A stretch of DNA of 64,000 nucleotides from Streptomyces sp. NRRL F-2664 (GCF_000719345.1 NZ_JOFX01000002.1:310001-374000), one strand, 5' to 3'; shown: positions 1-9,548, counted from the first letter of the stretch. Notes: generated by a model not told the origin, from the letters alone. Numbers and translations are program-made.

Positions 1-1529
1 TCGCCCAGGGCCCGGTGGTCGCCGAGGTCATCGCGGTGGACGACGCCTCCTCCGACGGCACCTCGCAGGTGCTGGACGAGCTGGCCGCCGTCCATCCCCG
101 CCTCAAGGTCGTGCACCGGACGGAGAACAGCGGCGGGTGCGGCACCCCGCGCAACGACGGGATCGCGGCGGCGTCCGGCCGGTACGTGCTCTTCCTCGAC
201 AGCGACGACATCCTGCCACCGGGTGCGGCGGACGCCCTGGTGCGCACCGCCGAGGAGCACCGCGCCCCGGTCACCGTCGGCGCGGCCGTGCGGCGCGAGC
301 TGCCCCAGCACCACGACGTGCCGTGGATGCCCGGCCTCTACACCCCCGGCGACGTCATCGAGCGCCCGGCGGACCGGCCCGAGCTGGTCCGCGACACGCT
401 CTGCGTCAACAAGCTCTACGAGCGGGCCTTCCTGGAGGAGCACGGCCTGCGCTTCCCGGACGGCCGCTTCGTCTACGAGGACTTCGCCTTCACGGCCCGC
501 GTGCTTGCCGCGGCCCCCCGCATCGCCGTCACCGGCGACCTCGTCTACGTGTGGCACGTGCGCCGCAGCGCCGCCCAGGTGTCGATCTCCCTGGACCGCA
601 AGGACGTCGGGAACTGGCGCTCCCGCATCGAGGCCCACCGCACGGCCGCCCGCACCCTGGCCGCCGCGTCCCCGGTGCTGGGCAGCGCCTGCCACGTGAA
701 GTTCCTCGAATACGACCTGCGCATGTACCTGCGCGAACTCGGCGCCGACCCCGAGTACCGGGCGGCCTGGTGGACCCTGACCCGCGACTACGTCGCCACC
801 TTCGCCGGGGCCGACGTCGAGGCCGCCGCCGCCCACGCCCGCTGGATCGTCCGGGTGCTGCGCGCCACCGCGACCCCGCCGGCCGACATCGAGCGGCTCA
901 CCCGGTTGGCCGCGCAGCCGCCCCGCCTGCTGCCCCCGTACGCGGTCGGCGCGTCCGGCGAGCCGGTGTGGAGCGAGGAGCTCCCGGTCGAGCTGGACGG
1001 CCTGGCTGCGCTGCCGGTCGAGGAGCTGCCCGTCACCGTCGACGCCGAACCGGCCGGCCGCGGCGCCGTCCGGATCCGCGTGCACGACCTGTACGGGCGC
1101 CTGGCCGAGGCCGGCCCGCAGACCGCCCGGCTGAGCTTCCTGCCCCGCGCGGGTGGCGAGCCGGTCCTGGCGCGCCCCGTCGAGCTGCTGCCCGACCGCA
1201 ACGGCGGCTGGACGGCGGTACTGGCGTTCCGCCTCGCCGACCTGGCCGTCACCGGCCGCCGCCAGGGGCTGCGCCGGATGCAGGCCTGGAACGTCGGGGT
1301 GGGCGTGCAGTGCGCCGACGGGAGCTCGCTGTTCACCTCCCTGCGCCCCCGCGGCCGCCTCCTGCGCCGTCGGGCCCTGCCCAGCAGCCGGTACGGTGTT
1401 CTGCTGGCGCAGCCCTACCGGACGGGGGCCGGCGCCCTCGCCCTGCGCCTCGCGCCGGGCGCCGAGGGAGCCCTGTACCTCGTACGCAACCGCCTGCACC
1501 GGGCCAGGGCAGCCCGCGCGGCGGGCTGA
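1..1529 (+). CDS. GT-A (family 2) glycosyltransferase, 5'-truncated by window edge
   Basis: The reading frame is open from base 3 to the TGA at 1527-1529, so the true start lies upstream of the window. The visible N-terminus carries the family 2 signature AVDDASSDGT, followed about 50 residues later by FLDSDDIL, the metal/nucleotide-sugar DxD site. FVYEDFAF further on is typical of glycosyltransferases that build surface polymers. Residues beyond about 300 form a beta-rich tail that also occurs in teichoic-acid and capsule transferases. It lies 58 nt before galE on the same strand and belongs to a wall glycopolymer cluster. The transferred sugar cannot be told from sequence. The family call is firm; the polymer is inferred. 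Confidence 0.85.
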   Translation, partial: AQGPVVAEVIAVDDASSDGTSQVLDELAAVHPRLKVVHRTENSGGCGTPRNDGIAAASGRYVLFLDSDDILPPGAADALVRTAEEHRAPVTVGAAVRRELPQHHDVPWMPGLYTPGDVIERPADRPELVRDTLCVNKLYERAFLEEHGLRFPDGRFVYEDFAFTARVLAAAPRIAVTGDLVYVWHVRRSAAQVSISLDRKDVGNWRSRIEAHRTAARTLAAASPVLGSACHVKFLEYDLRMYLRELGADPEYRAAWWTLTRDYVATFAGADVEAAAAHARWIVRVLRATATPPADIERLTRLAAQPPRLLPPYAVGASGEPVWSEELPVELDGLAALPVEELPVTVDAEPAGRGAVRIRVHDLYGRLAEAGPQTARLSFLPRAGGEPVLARPVELLPDRNGGWTAVLAFRLADLAVTGRRQGLRRMQAWNVGVGVQCADGSSLFTSLRPRGRLLRRRALPSSRYGVLLAQPYRTGAGALALRLAPGAEGALYLVRNRLHRARAARAAG

Positions 1530-1587
1530 ACCGATGCGCCCCGCTGCGCTTTCCCCACCGAAGTCGGACAGGACCAAGGAGATACAC

Positions 1588-2601
1588 ATGACGTTTCTGA
1601 TCACCGGTGGCGCCGGTTACATCGGCGCGCACGTCGTCCGCGCGATGCTGCTCGCGGGGGAGAAGGTCGTCGTCCTCGACGACCTCTCCACGGGCAACGA
1701 GGACCGCGTCCCGGAGGGCGTCCCGCTGGTGGTCGGCTCGGTCCTGGACCGGCTGGTGCTGGAGAAGACCATCCGCGAGCACAAGATCACCGGCGTGGTG
1801 CACCTGGCGGGCAAGAAGCAGGTCGGCGAGTCCGTCGAGAAGCCGCTGTACTACTACCACGAGAACGTGCAGGGCCTCACGGTCCTGCTGCAGGCCGTGG
1901 CCGACGCCGGTGTGCGCAACTTCCTCTTCTCCTCCTCCGCGTCCGTGTACGGCATGCCCGACGTCGACCTGGTCACCGAGGACACCCCGTGCGCGCCGCT
2001 GAGCCCGTACGGCGAGACCAAGCTGGCCGGCGAGTGGCTGGTGCGCGCCGCGGGCAAGGCCCACGGCATCTCCACCGCCTGCCTGCGCTACTTCAACGTG
2101 GCGGGCGCCGCGACCCCGGAGCTCGCGGACACCGGCGTCTTCAACCTGGTCCCGATGGTCTTCGAGCGGTACGACGCCGGCCAGGGCGCCAGGATCTTCG
2201 GTGACGACTACCCGACGCCGGACGGCACCTGCATCCGCGACTACATCCACGTCGAGGACCTGGCGGAGGCCCACGTGGCGGCCGCCCGCAAGCTGGCCGA
2301 GTGGGCCTCCGCCGAGGACTACAAGGACCTCACCGTCAACATCGGACGCGGCGAGGGCGTCTCCGTCGCCGAGATGGTGGCCCTGCTGAACGAGGGCACC
2401 GGGCACGACCTCGCCCCCGTGATCAGCCCGCGCCGTCCCGGCGACCCGGCGAAGGTCGTGGCCTCCGCCGACAGGATCAACACCGAGCTGGGCTGGAAGG
2501 CCCGCCACGACGTCCGTGAGATGGTCACCTCCGCATGGGCGGGCTGGGAGGCCAACAAGACGGCCCGCAAGGACGCCCACCGCGACGTCCACAAGGCCTG
2601 A
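1588..2601 (+). CDS. galE: UDP-glucose 4-epimerase
   Basis: This 337-aa protein interconverts UDP-glucose and UDP-galactose in the cytoplasm with bound NAD. The Rossmann motif TGGAGYIG is at residues 6-13, the catalytic serine region SSSASVYG at about 115-122, and the YxxxK pair (Y141, K145) lies in SPYGETK. ATG 1588 is preceded by AAGGAG at 1576-1581 with 6-nt spacing, which fixes the start. The length is normal for bacterial GalE. Because it sits between glycosyltransferase genes rather than in a gal operon, it probably supplies UDP-galactose (or a related sugar) for a wall polymer; that role is inferred. Confidence 0.93.
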   Translation: MTFLITGGAGYIGAHVVRAMLLAGEKVVVLDDLSTGNEDRVPEGVPLVVGSVLDRLVLEKTIREHKITGVVHLAGKKQVGESVEKPLYYYHENVQGLTVLLQAVADAGVRNFLFSSSASVYGMPDVDLVTEDTPCAPLSPYGETKLAGEWLVRAAGKAHGISTACLRYFNVAGAATPELADTGVFNLVPMVFERYDAGQGARIFGDDYPTPDGTCIRDYIHVEDLAEAHVAAARKLAEWASAEDYKDLTVNIGRGEGVSVAEMVALLNEGTGHDLAPVISPRRPGDPAKVVASADRINTELGWKARHDVREMVTSAWAGWEANKTARKDAHRDVHKA

Positions 2602-2620
2602 CCGGCACACCGGCCGAACG

Positions 2621-2667
2621 ACGAAGCCGCCCGCCCCCCGGACATTCCGGGGGGCGGGCGGCTTCGT
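2621..2667. terminator. Bidirectional hairpin between galE and the convergent glycosyltransferase
   Basis: A perfect 21-bp inverted repeat (2621-2641 with 2647-2667) surrounds a 5-nt ACATT loop. It lies between two convergent genes, which is the usual place for a shared terminator in Streptomyces. No T-tract follows, as is common in this genus. Confidence 0.85.
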
Positions 2668-2707
2668 CGTGGTGGCGTGCCGCGCCACTGCGCCGCGCGT
2701 GGTGCCG

Positions 2708-3856
2708 TCAGCGCTCCAGGAAGGAGAACAGCTCCTCCCACCGGTCGGTGATCTCGGCGCTGGAGTAGCGCTTCACCGCGTGGAAGGCGTTGTCGCCGAG
2801 CCGGTCGCGCAGCTCACCGTCGGACATCAGCACGTCCAGGTGCCCGGCCAGCTCCATCGTGTTGCCGAGCCGGGCCAGGAGCCCGTCCTCGCCGTGCCCG
2901 ACGATCTCCCGTACGCCCGGCGCGCAGTCGAAGGCCGCAACCGGCAGACCCGCTGCCATCGCCTCCAGCAGCGTGATCGGGAAGCCCTCGGCGCGCGAGG
3001 CCTGAGCGAAGACCGACGCCCCGCGCAGCGCGCCCAGCACGTCGTCGGTGCTGCCCATCCACTCCACGGAGTCGTCGAGCCCCAGGCCCGTGCAGTGCGC
3101 CCGCAGCGCCGCCTCCTCAGCGCCCGCGCCGTAGATGCGCAGCACCCAGTCGGGGTGGTGCGGCGCCGCGTCCGCCCACGCGTCGAGCAGCAGGTCGACG
3201 CCCTTTTCGAAGGCGAGGCGGCCGACGCTGGCCACGACCTTCTCGGTGCGCGGTGCGGGGGTGTCCGGCATGAAGGGGATCGGGTTCGGCATGCTGGCGA
3301 CGTTCTCCATGCCCGTCCGGATCCACAGGTCCGCGTCCTCGGCGGTCAGCACCAGCAGCCGGTCGACCTCCCGGTAGTGCCGGCGGACCCGCTCGCCGCG
3401 CGTCGACTTCTGACTGGCCTCGAAGGACTCGTGGCTCATCCCGATGACGGACAGCCCCTTGGTGTCGGCGAGCGCCACCCACTCCATCGCCCACACCTGG
3501 GTGACGATGACGACGCCGCCCGGCCGGGCCCCGCGCAGCAGCTCGCTCAGCCGGTCCGCCCTGACCCGCATCTGCGCCCGCCGGGCCGCCTGCCGGCGCC
3601 GCTCGGGGGCGTTCAGCCGGCCCTTGATGCCGCGCAGCCGGCGCGCCGCCGGCGGGTGGGCGTCGTACAGCGTGGTCGTCTCGTACGGGAGGTCCTGCGG
3701 GAGCTTCTGCCGGATCTCCTCGGCGACGGGCGCGATGCCGACGATGTGGACCCGGTGGCCGCGTTCGGTGAACAGCCGGGCCATCTGGTGCGACCAGGTG
3801 GTCACGCCGCCGATCTCGTCGACGCTGTTGGAGACGATGAAGATGTCCCGGCTCAC
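2708..3856 (-). CDS. Family 4 (GT-B) glycosyltransferase
   Basis: 382 aa. The N-terminus DIFIVSNSVDEIGGVTTW is the acceptor-binding glycine-rich loop of GT4 enzymes. The C-terminal half contains SRAEGFPITLLEAMAAGLPV, the EX7E retaining-transferase motif that binds the nucleotide sugar. The start is GTG at 3854-3856, which overlaps the TGA of the upstream gene (GTGA, 4 nt), so translation is coupled to the TagF-like fusion. It probably adds a sugar to a cell-wall glycopolymer at the inner membrane face. Donor and acceptor are unknown. Confidence 0.88.
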   Translation of the reverse strand: MSRDIFIVSNSVDEIGGVTTWSHQMARLFTERGHRVHIVGIAPVAEEIRQKLPQDLPYETTTLYDAHPPAARRLRGIKGRLNAPERRRQAARRAQMRVRADRLSELLRGARPGGVVIVTQVWAMEWVALADTKGLSVIGMSHESFEASQKSTRGERVRRHYREVDRLLVLTAEDADLWIRTGMENVASMPNPIPFMPDTPAPRTEKVVASVGRLAFEKGVDLLLDAWADAAPHHPDWVLRIYGAGAEEAALRAHCTGLGLDDSVEWMGSTDDVLGALRGASVFAQASRAEGFPITLLEAMAAGLPVAAFDCAPGVREIVGHGEDGLLARLGNTMELAGHLDVLMSDGELRDRLGDNAFHAVKRYSSAEITDRWEELFSFLER

Positions 3857-6732
3857 TTGCCGCTCCCGGTGAAGAACTTCTCGACGATCTGGCGGGCCGC
3901 GTCCCCGCGGTCGTACTCGCCGAACTCGGCGAGGAAGCGCTGGCGCGCCTCCGCGTACTTGGTGTCCGCCTCCTCGAAGGCCGCCAGCACCTGCAGGAGT
4001 TCGTCCGCGGTGGCCACCACCGGACCCGGGGCCTTCTCCTTCAGGTCGAAGTAGGTGCCGCGGATGTCATTGGCGTACTTGTCGTAGTCGTACGCGAAGA
4101 ACACCATCGGCCGGTCCAGGACGGCGTAGTCGAACATCACCGACGAGTAGTCCGTGATCAGACCGTCGGCGAGGGCCAGCAGCGGGGTGATGTCGTGGTG
4201 GCGCGACACGTCGACGACCCGTCCGGCCACCGACGGCGGCAGCGAGACGCTGTTGAGGTAGTGGGTGCGCACCAGCAGCGTGTAGCGGTCGCCGAGCCGG
4301 TCGGCGAACTCCTCCACGTCGAAGGGGAAGGTGAAGCCCTCCACCGCGCCGTCCGCGCCTGCCCGGAAGGTCGGCGCGTACAGCAGGACCTTCTTGTCCG
4401 GGTCGATGCCGAGCTCGGCGGCGAGCGGGCCGCGGATCCGTTCGCCGCTGTCCGCCTCGGCCCGGTGCGCCTCGACGAGGGCGTCGTTGCGCGGGTAGCC
4501 CGTGCGCAGCAGCACCTCGTCACGCAGCCGGAAGGCCTTGGCGAGGGTGCGTGCGTCGTGCTCGGAGCGGATCAGGAAGTGGTCGAAGCGGTCCACGGCT
4601 GCCTGGAAGCGGGCCTGGCCGGCCCGGCCCTGTGCCTTGGTGCGGGGCTCGTGGAAGCCCATCCGCTTGAGTGCGGAGCCGTGCCAGGTCTGGATGTAGG
4701 TGGTGCCCGGGCGCTTGGCCAGGGCCAGCGGGAAGCCCTGGTTGTCGACCCAGTACTCGGCCTGGGCCAGGGCGCGCAGGTACGGCCAGCTCCAGCGCTT
4801 GACGAGGGTGGCCTCCTTCGGGAAGCCCGTGGGCCTGGCGCCCGCGTACGACCAGATCGCCTCGAAGGGGACGCCCTGGCGGACCATCTCCTCGTAGATG
4901 GCCTTCGGGCTGTCGCTGTACTGCTTGCCCATGTGGCTCTCGAAGACGACCGTGCCCTTCTTGACCGGCAGCTTCGAGAAGACCTCGTGGTAGATCTTCA
5001 CCTTCTGCTCGCCGGAGCCCATGTTCCGGCGGGCTCGCAGCGCCTTGCGCAGGCCCCGCTTGACCACGCCCGCCGCCCTGCCCTGTATGGCGTTGTTGAT
5101 CAGCGACTGGGTGCGGACGGCGGCGGCGCCCTCGGCGGTCAGGACGTAGGAGAGGTTGCCCTTCTTCGTCATCTCCGCCGCGAAGCGGTCCGAGACCAGG
5201 CGGGTCAGCCGCGGCCGGACGCGCAGCCGGGCCGCCGAGTCCAGGTCGAGGCCGCCGACCGAGACGCGGGTGATGATCCGGTCGGCCCCGGCGGTCAGCT
5301 TGAGGCGGACGTCCCAGACGGCGTCGATGATGCCGAGCGGGCGCACGGTGCCGCCGATGTCGGCGGTGGTGCGCCACTCGATCGTGTCACCGGCGTGGCG
5401 GACGGTTGCCACGGGGAAGCTGAACGAACGGACGCCGATCTGGCGGCGGGCCCGGAGCTCCAGCGTCGCCTTCAGCTCGGCGTCGGCGTCGATGCGGCCC
5501 AGCGGGTTGACGACGGTGCCGGACAGCGTGACGGTGCCGCGGCCGTCGTCCTCGTAGGAGGTGAGGCGGTTGCCCAGGGTGAGGGACGGCAGGGGAGTGG
5601 TGTGGAAGCCCTGCTCGGTGACGTCCAGTATCCGGCGGGCCTCGGCGGCGTCGGGGCCGTCGATGTGCTGCGCGCACCAGTAGACGCGGCCGTCGCGTTC
5701 GGCGAGCGGGGAGGTCAGCCGCCCCTTGTTGATCATGGCGTCGGCGGCCGGGAGCAGGTTGTCCCAGTCCTCCTTGCCCAGCAGGTACGCGCAGATCGCC
5801 TGGAGGTGGGTGACGTGCTCGTACGCCTCCGGATCGATGCCGGCGAGGTAGCCGTTGGCCAGGCGGGCGAACTCCTGGCGGTACTCGTCGCTGAGCAGGG
5901 GCAGGTCGCGCAGGTGCAGGACCAGGTCGTGCTTGAGGAACTTGGCGTCCTTCGCGGACTTGATGTCCGTGTGGCCCTTGGCCGCCAGCAGCTCGTCGAC
6001 GCGCCGGTGGATCTCCATGCGGTGCACGAAGTTCGCGATCTCGTGGCGCCGGTTACTGATCGACTTGGCCGCGGCCTTCTCGACCACGTTCCAGAAGTAC
6101 ACGTGGTTGGGGATCAGCGTGATGCGCCGGGCCGCCACGTACGCCTTTGCGGAGAACAGCAGGTCCTCGTAGTGGATGCCGACCGGGAACTCCAGGCCCT
6201 GCTCCAGCAGGAACGCGCGCCGGTAGCACTTGTTGGTGGAGAGGGTGTCGTAGACCAGCAGGTCCGGGAACTCGGTGATCGACTCCAGGGTGCGCGTGTG
6301 CGCGTAGATCCAGGGGTACCACTCGGTGGTCTTGCCCCACCGGTTGTCGAGGTGCACGCGGACGCACATGCCCGAGACCAGGTCCGAGCCGGTCCGCTCG
6401 GCGGCGGCCAGCATGTTCCGGCAGGCGTTGCGCTCCAGCACGTCGTCGCTGTCGAGGAACATCACGTACGTTCCGGTGGCCTGCTGGATGCCGTGGTTGC
6501 GCGGCGCACCGCAGCCGCCGCTGTTCTGCGGGAGCTGGAAGGCGCGCACCCTCCCCGGGTGCGCCGACTCGAGTTCCTGGGCGACCGCGAAGGAGCGGTC
6601 CTGGCTGCAGTCGTCGACGATCACGACCTCGACGCCCTGGAGTGTCTGGTCGAGAACCGACTGGACTGCTGTCGACAGACGGTCTGCGTCGTTGTAGACG
6701 ATGACGACCACGGAGACGTCGGGCACGTGCAC
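3853..6732 (-). CDS. Bifunctional GT2 glycosyltransferase / TagF-like CDP-glycerol glycerophosphotransferase
   Basis: 959 aa with two enzymatic halves. Residues 1-250 are a family 2 glycosyltransferase (VVIVYNDADR, IVDDCSQDRS, FLDSDDVLER, HYEDLLFSAK). A linker of about 250 residues follows. Residues of about 590-950 match CDP-glycerol:poly(glycerophosphate) glycerophosphotransferases (TWHGSALKRMG, YAPTFRAG, ITDYSSVMFDYA). The fusion suggests that one protein builds a sugar-phosphate repeat of a teichoic-acid-like polymer, perhaps the poly-diglycosylphosphate known from Streptomyces walls; the exact substrate is inferred. The start is GTG 6732 with GAAGGG about 6 nt upstream. A second GTG two codons in would place the SD too far away. 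It overlaps the next gene by 4 nt. Confidence 0.88.
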   Translation of the reverse strand: MHVPDVSVVVIVYNDADRLSTAVQSVLDQTLQGVEVVIVDDCSQDRSFAVAQELESAHPGRVRAFQLPQNSGGCGAPRNHGIQQATGTYVMFLDSDDVLERNACRNMLAAAERTGSDLVSGMCVRVHLDNRWGKTTEWYPWIYAHTRTLESITEFPDLLVYDTLSTNKCYRRAFLLEQGLEFPVGIHYEDLLFSAKAYVAARRITLIPNHVYFWNVVEKAAAKSISNRRHEIANFVHRMEIHRRVDELLAAKGHTDIKSAKDAKFLKHDLVLHLRDLPLLSDEYRQEFARLANGYLAGIDPEAYEHVTHLQAICAYLLGKEDWDNLLPAADAMINKGRLTSPLAERDGRVYWCAQHIDGPDAAEARRILDVTEQGFHTTPLPSLTLGNRLTSYEDDGRGTVTLSGTVVNPLGRIDADAELKATLELRARRQIGVRSFSFPVATVRHAGDTIEWRTTADIGGTVRPLGIIDAVWDVRLKLTAGADRIITRVSVGGLDLDSAARLRVRPRLTRLVSDRFAAEMTKKGNLSYVLTAEGAAAVRTQSLINNAIQGRAAGVVKRGLRKALRARRNMGSGEQKVKIYHEVFSKLPVKKGTVVFESHMGKQYSDSPKAIYEEMVRQGVPFEAIWSYAGARPTGFPKEATLVKRWSWPYLRALAQAEYWVDNQGFPLALAKRPGTTYIQTWHGSALKRMGFHEPRTKAQGRAGQARFQAAVDRFDHFLIRSEHDARTLAKAFRLRDEVLLRTGYPRNDALVEAHRAEADSGERIRGPLAAELGIDPDKKVLLYAPTFRAGADGAVEGFTFPFDVEEFADRLGDRYTLLVRTHYLNSVSLPPSVAGRVVDVSRHHDITPLLALADGLITDYSSVMFDYAVLDRPMVFFAYDYDKYANDIRGTYFDLKEKAPGPVVATADELLQVLAAFEEADTKYAEARQRFLAEFGEYDRGDAARQIVEKFFTGSGK

Positions 6733-6778
6733 CTCGATCCCTTCGTTTCGTTCCGCTCATTCCGCTTATCCCGTCAAA

Positions 6779-6824
6779 GCTACCGTGTGCCGCCCTCGGC
6801 TCAGGCAGGGCGACTCTCGGTAGC
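6779..6824. other. Nested hairpin in the divergent intergenic region
   Basis: GCTACCG (6779-6785) pairs with CGGTAGC (6818-6824), and a shorter GCCCT/AGGGC stem lies inside. It sits between the divergently transcribed TagF-like fusion and the plus-strand glycosyltransferase. It could be an operator or a 5' UTR structure; nothing identifies the regulator. Confidence 0.45.
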
Positions 6825-6910
6825 CCCTCGCCGTGCATACTTCTAAGGAAGAGGTGAGAGGCGGGTCCGGTCGCCGACAATCACCCGTTCGGATCCAGCA
6901 GGAAGTGTTC

Positions 6911-7906
6911 ATGACCAAGCTGTCCGTAGTTGTCCCCTGCTACAACGAAGAGGCCGTCATCGACCGCTTCGACGTCGAGATCCGCAGGGTCCTGGACTCC
7001 CTGCCCGTCGAGTACGAGGTCTGCTACGTCGACGACGGCAGCCGCGACGGCACCCTCGGCAAGCTCCGGAAGATCGCTGCCGAACACGGGGAGCAGACCC
7101 GCTACGTCTCCTTCAGCCGCAACTTCGGCAAGGAGGCCGGCATGCTCGCCGGCCTGCGCGAAGCCACCGGCGACGCCGTAGTGATCATGGACGCCGACCT
7201 CCAGCACCCGCCGGAGCTCATCGCCACCATGCTGGAGCACTACCGGCAGGGCCACGACCAGATCATCGCCCGCCGCACGCGCGAGGGCGACAAGAAGGTG
7301 CGCTCGGCCCTCAGCCGCCTCTACTACCGGGGCGTCAACCGCTGGGTCGACGTGGAACTCACCGACGGCGTCGGCGACTTCCGGATGCTGTCCCGCCCCG
7401 CCGTGGACGCCCTGCTCTCCCTGCCGGAGTACAACCGCTTCTCCAAGGGCCTGTTCTCCTGGATCGGCTTCGACACCGTCCACTTCGACTACCGCAACGC
7501 CCAGCGCGAGGCCGGCGAGACCAAATGGAAGTTCGGCTCCCTGCTGAACTACGGCATGGACGGCCTGATCTCCTTCAACAACCGGCCGCTGCGGATCGGC
7601 ATCTGGTTCGGCGTGTCGCTGGTCGCGCTGACCGGCCTGTACGCGCTGTGGATCACGATCACGGCGATCACCAACGGCGTGGACTCCCCGGGCTACGTCA
7701 CCCTGGTGGCCATCATCACCGGCCTGGGCGGCGTCCAGCTGATCATGCTGGGCCTCGTCGGCGAGTACATCGGCCGCATCTACTACGAGACCAAGCGCCG
7801 GCCGCACTTCCTGGTCAAGGAGTCGCACGGCTCCGGCCCCCTCCCCGGGACCCCGGGCACCACCCCGGCGGCGGAGCCGACGATCGCGGAGCGCAGCACC
7901 CGATGA
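6911..7906 (+). CDS. Polyprenyl-phosphate glycosyltransferase (GtrB/DPM1-like, family 2)
   Basis: 331 aa. An N-terminal GT-A domain (VVVPCYNEE, YVDDGSRDGT, MDADLQHPPE) is followed by two C-terminal membrane helices, at about residues 230-256 and 270-295. This is the layout of enzymes that load a sugar onto undecaprenyl phosphate. ATG 6911 has AGGAAG 5 nt upstream. Its stop overlaps the start of the GtrA gene by 4 nt (ATGA), the classic GtrA-GtrB pairing in which the lipid-linked sugar made here is flipped outward. It probably supplies a lipid-linked sugar for side-chain glycosylation of the wall polymer. Confidence 0.9.
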   Translation: MTKLSVVVPCYNEEAVIDRFDVEIRRVLDSLPVEYEVCYVDDGSRDGTLGKLRKIAAEHGEQTRYVSFSRNFGKEAGMLAGLREATGDAVVIMDADLQHPPELIATMLEHYRQGHDQIIARRTREGDKKVRSALSRLYYRGVNRWVDVELTDGVGDFRMLSRPAVDALLSLPEYNRFSKGLFSWIGFDTVHFDYRNAQREAGETKWKFGSLLNYGMDGLISFNNRPLRIGIWFGVSLVALTGLYALWITITAITNGVDSPGYVTLVAIITGLGGVQLIMLGLVGEYIGRIYYETKRRPHFLVKESHGSGPLPGTPGTTPAAEPTIAERSTR

Positions 7907-8343
7907 GCCGCAGGGAACAACTCGGCCAGGTGTTCCGCTTCGCCCTGGTGGGCGGGGTCAACACCGGCACCTTCTTCGGCCTCTACCTCCTGCTCCACCC
8001 GTGGATGCCGTACTTCGCCGCCTACTCGCTCGCTTTCGTACTGGCGATGGTCGGTTCGTTCTTCATGAACACCTACTTCACCTACCGGACCCGGCCCACC
8101 TGGAAGAAGTTCCTCCTCTTCCCCCTGACGAACGTCACCAACTACGTCATCCAGTCCGCCGGCCTCTACGCCCTCGTCGCCTGGGCCGGGATGGACACCC
8201 GCATCGCCCCGCTCGTCGCGGCGGTCGTCGCCATCCCCTTCACCTTCCTGCTGTCCCGGAAGATCCTCGTGCCCGGCGCGGCCCGGGCCGGGGAGGAACC
8301 GGAGGAGCGCCGGGGCCGGGCCAGGACCTCGTCCACGGTCTGA
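7903..8343 (+). CDS. GtrA family membrane protein (putative lipid-linked sugar flippase)
   Basis: 146 aa with four predicted membrane helices and the GtrA-family signatures FALVGGVNTG near the N-terminus and SFFMNTYFTYR in the middle. Family members are thought to flip undecaprenyl-phosphate-linked sugars to the outer membrane face. The ATG at 7903 overlaps the stop of the upstream GtrB-like gene (ATGA), so the two are translationally coupled and probably work as one module. The C-terminal 25 residues are charged and cytoplasmic. Confidence 0.88.
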   Translation: MSRREQLGQVFRFALVGGVNTGTFFGLYLLLHPWMPYFAAYSLAFVLAMVGSFFMNTYFTYRTRPTWKKFLLFPLTNVTNYVIQSAGLYALVAWAGMDTRIAPLVAAVVAIPFTFLLSRKILVPGAARAGEEPEERRGRARTSSTV

Positions 8344-8420
8344 AACCCCTGAGCGGCCCCCGTCGGCCACCCCGTAGATTGAGGTGGCAGGCAATGAAGG
8401 CAAGGGGCAAGGGGAAGAAC

Positions 8421-9548
8421 GTGTCAGCGGCTAGGCAAGGTGTCGTGGACGCCCGCAGGATCGTGGTCAAGGTCGGCTCCTCCTCTCTGACCACCGCGGC
8501 CGGCGGGCTCGACGCCGACCGGGTGGACGCACTCGTCGACGTCCTGGCCAAGGCCCGCAGCGGCGGTGAGAAGGAGATCGTCCTGGTCTCCAGCGGCGCC
8601 ATCGCCGCCGGGCTCTCCCCGCTCGGCCTGCGCCGCCGCCCGAAGGACCTGGCCCGCCAGCAGGCCGCCGCCAGCGTCGGCCAGGGCCTGCTCGTCGCCC
8701 GCTACACCGCCTCCTTCGCGCGGTACGGCGTGCGCGTCGGGCAGGTGCTGCTGACCACCGACGACACCAGCCGGCGCGCCCACTACCGCAACGCCTACCG
8801 GACCCTGGACCAGCTGCTGGCCATGGGCGCCCTGCCGGTCGTCAACGAGAACGACACCGTTGCCACGGACGAGATCCGCTTCGGCGACAACGACCGGCTC
8901 GCCGCCCTCGTCGCCCACCTCGTCCGCGCCGACCTCCTCGTCCTCCTCTCCGACGTCGACGGCCTCTACGACGGCGACCCGTCCCTGCCGGGCACCACCC
9001 GCATCGAGGAGGTCCGCGGGCCCGAGGACATCGCGCACGTCTCCATCGGCAGCGCCGGCAAGGCCGGCGTGGGCACCGGAGGCATGGTCACCAAGGTCGA
9101 GGCGGCCCGCATCGCGGCCGCCGCCGGCATCCCGGTGGTGCTCACCTCCGCCAGCCGGGCCGCCGACGCCCTGGCGGGACGCGAGACCGGCACGCACTTC
9201 CACGCCACCGGCCGCCGCTCCGCGGACCGGCTGCTGTGGCTCCAGCACGCCTCGACCCCACAGGGCCACCTGGTCCTGGACGACGGCGCCGTCCGGGCCG
9301 TCACGGAGCGGGGCAGCTCGCTGCTCCCCGCGGGGATCGCGGCGGTCGAGGGCGACTTCGTCGCGGGCGACCCGGTGGAGCTGCGGGCCGCGGACGGCCG
9401 CGCCGTGGCCCGGGGCCTGGTCAACTTCGACGCCAAGGAACTCCCGCAGCTGCTCGGCCGCTCCACTCGCGAGCTCGCGCGGGAACTCGGACCCGCGTAC
9501 GAGCGGGAGGTCGTCCACCGTGACGATCTGGTCCTGCTCCAGGGCTGA
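8421..9548 (+). CDS. proB: Glutamate 5-kinase
   Basis: 375 aa; phosphorylates glutamate to gamma-glutamyl phosphate, the first step of proline synthesis. The amino-acid-kinase fold starts with KVGSSS (residues 17-22), includes VNENDTV and FGDNDRLAALVA, and is followed by a C-terminal PUA domain from about residue 275. The GTG at 8421 has AAGGGG 6 nt upstream. An in-frame ATG at 8394 also has a plausible SD (GAGGTGG) and would add nine basic residues; the shorter form fits the family better. It forms a proline group with proA, separated by a small conserved gene. Confidence 0.93.
   Translation: MSAARQGVVDARRIVVKVGSSSLTTAAGGLDADRVDALVDVLAKARSGGEKEIVLVSSGAIAAGLSPLGLRRRPKDLARQQAAASVGQGLLVARYTASFARYGVRVGQVLLTTDDTSRRAHYRNAYRTLDQLLAMGALPVVNENDTVATDEIRFGDNDRLAALVAHLVRADLLVLLSDVDGLYDGDPSLPGTTRIEEVRGPEDIAHVSIGSAGKAGVGTGGMVTKVEAARIAAAAGIPVVLTSASRAADALAGRETGTHFHATGRRSADRLLWLQHASTPQGHLVLDDGAVRAVTERGSSLLPAGIAAVEGDFVAGDPVELRAADGRAVARGLVNFDAKELPQLLGRSTRELARELGPAYEREVVHRDDLVLLQG

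Noticed and set aside
6733..6910. A defined promoter pair in the divergent region
   Set aside because: A CATACT-like -10 exists near 6836 but no convincing -35, so just the hairpin is listed.
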